Part shown: piece after piece, positions 5,069 to 8,029 of the stretch | Position numbering within the stretch: the first letter of the stretch is position 1 | Layout of the letters: each line of letters opens with the position of its first letter | NCBI GenBank assembly: GCA_025935435.1 | Contig: JAICVH010000089.1 | Span: 1-8,029 of the forward strand | DNA: 8,029 nucleotides | Direction of reading: 5' to 3' | Origin: Burkholderiales bacterium | GTDB lineage: Bacteria; Pseudomonadota; Gammaproteobacteria; Burkholderiales; Casimicrobiaceae | Made by a program: the position numbers and the translations under genes | The notes under the pieces: generated by a model | What the model saw: the letters and a program-made list of their open reading frames with translations, nothing else | Databases searched by the model: none | What the model was told of the DNA's origin: nothing

Positions 5069-6066
5069 TCACACGACGAGCGTTTCTTAGCACGCTCCTG
5101 GGTGGCGTCGTTGCTACGCCGCTCACGGTCGAATCTCGGGCGCACGTAGCGCAGATTGGTTGGTTAGATGCGAGCCCGACACCAACGAGCGCTGCACCGT
5201 CAAGAGCCCTCACCGCATTCAAACAGCGTCTTGCAGAGTTGGGCTATGTCGACGGCCGCGATCTCGCCATCGAAAGCCGCTTCGCGGACACCTATTGGGA
5301 ACGCCTACCGGGCCAGGCGCAGGATCTCGTAACCCGCGGTGTCGATGTTATTGTGACGATCGGAACGCCGACGGTTATGGTCGCAAAGAAAGCAACAGCG
5401 ACCATCCCCATTGTCATGGCGGGTGCGGGCGAGCCACTGGAACTCGGCCTGGTCAGGAGCCTCGCCCATCCAGGCGGCAACGTCACCGGGGTAGCCCACA
5501 ATCCCGGTCCGGAATTCGCCGGCAAGAGCCTCGAATTGTTGAAACATGCAGCGCCTGCTATTTCTCGAGTTGCAATCCTGTGGGACTCCGGGGCCCTTCA
5601 TGAAGTCCCCTCGCTCGAAGGACAGCGCTCGGCCGCCCGCACGCTCGGGGTTTCACTGCTGATTCACGACGTAACAGACGCCCATAGCGATGCCGCGTTC
5701 TCCACTGTGCTCGCGGCAGTTGACGCGGAGGCGGCCGATGCACTGTTCGTATATCCCAACTTCATCGCCGCCAAGCATGCAAGAAAACTCCTGGCGTTCC
5801 TGTCTGCCCATCGTCTTCCCTCCATGTTCCAAGACACCTGGTTCGCGGAGCAGGGAGCACTGTTTTCCCATTACGCGAACTGGACCAGCCTGCGCCGCCG
5901 CACAGCCGAGTACGTCGACAAGATCCTGAATGGTGCGAAGCCGGGTGACCTGCCTGTCGAGGAGCCCACGAAGTTCGAGTTGGTCGTCAATCTGAACACC
6001 GCCAAACTGTTCAATCTCACCATCCCTCAATCGATCCTGCTTCGTGCCGACCGGGTCATCGAATGA
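5065..6066 (+). CDS. ABC transporter substrate-binding protein (ABC_sub_bind / COG2984 type)
   Basis: The 333-residue protein belongs to the ABC_sub_bind family of extracytoplasmic binding proteins. The N-terminus ITRRAFLSTLLGGVVATPL has a twin-arginine-like pattern (Arg4-Arg5, then A-F-L) and a hydrophobic core, suggesting Tat or Sec export; the cleavage site is unclear. Family landmarks in order are FKQRLAELGYVDGRDLAIE (about residues 53-71), DVIVTIGTPTVMVAKKATATIPIVM, GLVRSLAHPGGNVTG, KSLELLKHAAPAISRVAILW, DALFVYPNF and the terminal KFELVVNLNTAKLFNLTIPQ followed by RADRVIE. It is complete at both ends. The GTG start at 5065 is chosen because translation from it gives the signal sequence directly and because it overlaps the leader ORF stop. 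No permease or ATPase gene is in view, so partners must be encoded elsewhere. Some relatives are tied to amino-acid or tryptophan-like uptake, but the ligand here is not predictable. Confidence 0.92.
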   Translation: MITRRAFLSTLLGGVVATPLTVESRAHVAQIGWLDASPTPTSAAPSRALTAFKQRLAELGYVDGRDLAIESRFADTYWERLPGQAQDLVTRGVDVIVTIGTPTVMVAKKATATIPIVMAGAGEPLELGLVRSLAHPGGNVTGVAHNPGPEFAGKSLELLKHAAPAISRVAILWDSGALHEVPSLEGQRSAARTLGVSLLIHDVTDAHSDAAFSTVLAAVDAEAADALFVYPNFIAAKHARKLLAFLSAHRLPSMFQDTWFAEQGALFSHYANWTSLRRRTAEYVDKILNGAKPGDLPVEEPTKFELVVNLNTAKLFNLTIPQSILLRADRVIE

Positions 6067-6243
6067 CTGGGGTTGGCGCGAGCTGATTCACCGTCGACGC
6101 AACAGCCTTACGAACCGATCGCGCCTCGTCGGTGAGAGAAAGCGAGTGCTCTGCCGATGACGCGGTCCCCGGACGGCGATGGCATGTCGTAGGCCGTCGG
6201 GACGTGCGATGAATTGATCCCGTCCAGTTTGTCGTTCACCACC

Positions 6244-6266
6244 GCTGTCGGCGGTCGGCCGACAGC
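6244..6266. repeat. Perfect 9-bp inverted repeat
   Basis: GCTGTCGGC (6244-6252), loop GGTCG and GCCGACAGC (6258-6266) form the longest perfect stem I found in the window. It lies 178 bases after the binding-protein stop and 160 bases before the lipoprotein start. No T-tract follows on either strand. It could be an operator for the lipoprotein gene or a 3'-end structure. Confidence 0.4.
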
Positions 6267-6311
6267 AGTATCAGCCCGCTGAACGTGGCGGCAACAGGCC
6301 TTTGCCCCTCA

Positions 6312-6317
6312 TATATA
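6312..6317 (+). promoter_or_regulatory. Possible -10 element for the lipoprotein gene
   Basis: TATATA stands out in GC-rich surroundings, about 110 bases upstream of the lipoprotein ATG. The region 16-18 bases upstream has no good -35 hexamer, so this is a weak call. Confidence 0.25.
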
Positions 6318-6425
6318 CGGACGCAGCAGCCTTTGGACGCTGCATGAGCAAGGACGCTCGGCCGGCGGGGAAAATGCTTCGCTTGCACCGCCCGCACTTC
6401 CGTTGAGCCAGTTAAGGAGAAGCAC

Positions 6426-6878
6426 ATGAAATCACGCATTAGATCCGCGCTTGCCATGGTCGTCGCCGGCGTGGCGCTCGCCGGTTGCGCAAGTTACGAC
6501 TACGGGTCCGGCTATAGCTACGGTCAGCCTTACAGCGGGTACAACTACGGTTACTACGGCTACGACAACGGCCCGTATTCGTACGGCTACAGCCCTTATT
6601 ACTCCGGGCCTTCGGACTACGTGGTGCCATCGTTCGGACTCGGCTTCACGTACCACGATCGCGACGAGGGGCGCCGCGACCGCAATTACAACCGGCATCG
6701 CGACAGCGACACGCGACGCGACAGCGACACCCGACGCGACAACGAGTACCGTCGGAGCGAGAATGATCAATGGCGCGGTGACCGCAGCCGCTCACGCTCG
6801 GCGGACCCGTACCCGACCGGCCCCAACGACCCATGGGGCGGCACGAACATGCCAAACGATCGGAATTCGCAGCAGTAA
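6426..6878 (+). CDS. Tyr/Gly-rich, Arg/Asp-rich predicted lipoprotein (150 aa)
   Basis: The ATG at 6426 follows AAGGAGA (6414-6420) with a five-base spacer. Residues 1-20 are a lipoprotein signal (MKSRIRSALAMVVAGVALAG) with lipobox LAG-Cys21, so the mature protein should be lipid-anchored in the envelope. The residue at +2 is Ala, consistent with outer-membrane sorting. Residues 24-65 are low complexity with 16 Tyr in 42 positions in [GS]Y[GS]-like context. A short ordered-looking stretch follows (VVPSFGLGFTYHDRDE). Residues 79-124 form an Arg/Asp-rich polyampholyte with 16 Arg, including tandem RDSDTR repeats. The C-terminal tail is rich in Pro, Asn and Gly. I do not recognise a named family; Tyr-rich small lipoproteins are seen in Burkholderiales, but function is unknown. 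Most of the protein is likely disordered. It is convergent with the aminopeptidase gene and appears to be a single-gene unit. Confidence 0.85.
   Translation: MKSRIRSALAMVVAGVALAGCASYDYGSGYSYGQPYSGYNYGYYGYDNGPYSYGYSPYYSGPSDYVVPSFGLGFTYHDRDEGRRDRNYNRHRDSDTRRDSDTRRDNEYRRSENDQWRGDRSRSRSADPYPTGPNDPWGGTNMPNDRNSQQ
6699..6752 (+). repeat. 18-bp tandem repeat inside the lipoprotein gene
   Basis: Units at 6699-6716 and 6717-6734 differ at one base (17 of 18 identical) and each encodes RDSDTR. A diverged third unit (6735-6752) encodes RDNEYR. The repeat keeps frame, so copy-number change by slippage would lengthen or shorten the Arg/Asp segment without breaking the gene. Confidence 0.8.
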
Positions 6879-6922
6879 TGCACCTCCGCGGCGTGCGGCG
6901 GGTCTTTCGCGGGTCTAGCTCC

Positions 6923-6938
6923 GAAGTGGTCTCACTTC
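6923..6938. terminator. Hairpin between convergent lipoprotein and aminopeptidase genes
   Basis: GAAGTG (6923-6928), loop GTCT and CACTTC (6933-6938) form a perfect 6-bp stem that overlaps the aminopeptidase stop codon (6939-6937). It could work in both directions for the two convergent genes. No T-run follows on either strand, so it is not a classic intrinsic terminator. Confidence 0.3.
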
Positions 6939-8029
6939 ATACCGCCGCGCGACCTGCGAGGAAATGCACAAGAAGCGCGACTGGCCTGCCTGTCGCGCCC
7001 TTCTCCTCGCCGCTCTTGGTCGCTGTTCCCGCGATATCAAGGTGCACCCACGGATAGCGCTTGGTGAACCGTGAAAGAAAGCACGCCGCGGTGATCGCAC
7101 AATCGCCGTGCGGTCCTGCGTTCGCGAAATCCGCGATGTCCGACTTGAACTTGTCCTGATACTCGTGCCATAGCGGCATGTGCCAGGCGCGGTCCCACGC
7201 TTTTTCGCCTGCCTTGAGGACCTCGCGCACGAGCGCGTCGCTGCTGGAGAACAGGCCGCTGGCGATGTCGCCGAGCGCGTTCACGATCGCGCCTGTGAGC
7301 GTCGCAATGTCCACGACTACCGCGGGCTCGTATTTCTCGGCGTAAGTGAGCGCATCGGCAAGAACCAGGCGGCCCTCGGAATCGGTATCGATGATTTCCA
7401 CGGTCTGACCTGACATCGTCGTCACGACGTCGCCCGGCTTGATTGCGTTGCCATCGGGCATGTTCTCGGCAGCCGGGATGATGCCGACCACGTAGAGCGG
7501 CACCTTCATGAGCGCGGCCGCGCGCAACGCACCGAACACGCTCGCCGCCCCACACATGTCGAACTTCATCTGCTCCATCTCTGAGGAGGACTTGATGTTG
7601 AGGCCGCCCGTATCAAAGGTGATTCCCTTGCCCACGAGGACGATCGGCAGCGCGTCGCTGGCGCCGCCGTGGTACTCGATGACGATCAGCTTCGGCGGCT
7701 GGCGACTCCCGCCCGCAACCGCGAGGAACGCGTTCATGCCGAGCTTCTCGATTTCTTCATGATCGAGGATGCTCACCTCGAAGCCGTGGTGACTGCCGAG
7801 CTCTTGCGCTTGCCGGGCCAGATACGTTGGCGTGCAAATATTGGCGGGCAGGTTGCCGAGATCCTTCGCGAGCGTGATGCCCTCGGCGATCGCCACCGCC
7901 CGATCGATAGCACTCTGGGCCGCGGACACCTCCGAGCGATCGGTCACATGCAAGATTAATTTCTTCAGAGCGCGCTTCTGTTTCGTCGGCTCACTCTTCA
8001 GCCTGTCGAAGCGATACATGCCGTCCATG
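6937..8029 (-). CDS. pepA: Leucyl aminopeptidase (M17, PepA-like), N-terminus outside the window
   Basis: This cytosolic di-metal exopeptidase removes N-terminal residues from peptides. The visible 363 residues hold the full catalytic domain. Metal-ligand candidates are Lys134 and Asp139 in GKGITFDTGG, Asp157 in MKFDMCGAASV, and Asp216 and Glu218 in DTDSEGRL; catalytic candidates are Lys146 and Arg220. All align with E. coli PepA residues (K270, D275, D293, D352, E354, K282, R356) at a constant offset of 136, so about 136 N-terminal residues lie beyond the right edge and the full length would be close to 500. The ATG at 8028 is therefore probably an internal Met. ENMPDGNAIKPGDVVTTMSGQ and ATLTGAIVNALG are further hallmarks. 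The signature reads DTDSEGRL rather than the usual NTDAEGRL, and the ITAACFL segment is preceded by NAGPHGDC rather than a Gly-rich loop. These differences suggest a divergent paralogue; the gene symbol is by family only. In some bacteria PepA also binds DNA, which cannot be judged here. Confidence 0.93.
   Translation of the reverse strand, partial: MDGMYRFDRLKSEPTKQKRALKKLILHVTDRSEVSAAQSAIDRAVAIAEGITLAKDLGNLPANICTPTYLARQAQELGSHHGFEVSILDHEEIEKLGMNAFLAVAGGSRQPPKLIVIEYHGGASDALPIVLVGKGITFDTGGLNIKSSSEMEQMKFDMCGAASVFGALRAAALMKVPLYVVGIIPAAENMPDGNAIKPGDVVTTMSGQTVEIIDTDSEGRLVLADALTYAEKYEPAVVVDIATLTGAIVNALGDIASGLFSSSDALVREVLKAGEKAWDRAWHMPLWHEYQDKFKSDIADFANAGPHGDCAITAACFLSRFTKRYPWVHLDIAGTATKSGEEKGATGRPVALLVHFLAGRAAV

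Larger units (their letters stand above)
6067..6425. other. Gene-free gap with hairpins
   Basis: Between the ABC-type binding protein and the lipoprotein I see no credible gene on either strand. The gap holds an imperfect hairpin GACGGC...GCCGTC (6172-6198, extended by CC/GG past one mismatch), the stronger dyad at 6244-6266, and an AT run TATATA (6312-6317) that may be the -10 of the lipoprotein promoter. No T-rich terminator tail is present. Confidence 0.5.

Noticed and set aside
6236..6457. Minus-strand open frame of 73 codons in the gap before the lipoprotein gene
   Set aside because: It overlaps the lipoprotein start and signal peptide, has no ribosome site or motif, and crosses the 9-bp dyad.
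6699..6752. Short tandem repeat considered as a CRISPR-like or mobile repeat
   Set aside because: The units are contiguous without spacers, in frame, and code for a repeated hexapeptide, so it is simply part of the lipoprotein gene.

Overview
The window looks like GC-rich chromosomal DNA from a proteobacterium, most likely a betaproteobacterium of the Burkholderiales type. That assignment is an inference. It rests on high G+C at third codon positions, a Bug/TctC-type binding protein with no visible membrane partners, a COG2984-type binding protein, and a cytosolic RsbRD-type histidine kinase. I see no insertion sequence, phage gene, CRISPR array, tRNA or rRNA.

Layout. At the left edge (1-267, minus) is the start of an unrecognised gene with a GTG start. 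A 301-base gap follows, holding two near-identical operator-like sites in inverted orientation. Next is a small membrane-anchored protein (569-922, plus). It converges on an RsbRD-type sensor histidine kinase (1094-2242, minus), with several hairpins between their ends. A Bug-family periplasmic binding protein (2366-3340, minus) lies upstream of the kinase on the same strand.

The Bug gene is divergent from a formylglycine-type sulfatase (3441-4898, plus). Their 100-base intergenic region holds a perfect 7+7 dyad, a promoter-like hexamer pair for the Bug gene, and an extended -10 placed so that the sulfatase mRNA could be leaderless. Downstream of the sulfatase, a 24-codon leader ORF with a strong ribosome binding site ends in a GTGA overlap with an ABC-type substrate-binding protein (5065-6066). 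A 359-base gap without a gene follows. Then comes a Tyr/Gly-rich and Arg/Asp-rich lipoprotein (6426-6878, plus), convergent with a leucyl aminopeptidase (6937 to the right edge, minus) whose first 130-140 residues lie outside the window.

How the genes may fit together. The middle block (Bug protein, sulfatase, ABC-type binding protein) resembles a small accessory module for capturing and hydrolysing an organosulfate or related ester. Each binding protein lacks its transporter partners here, so uptake would have to borrow membrane components from elsewhere. The substrate cannot be read from the sequence. I found no clear new multi-gene system. The observations most worth a second look are regulatory (paired inverted sites, leaderless sulfatase, coupled leader ORF) and the unusual Tyr/Arg composition of the lipoprotein.
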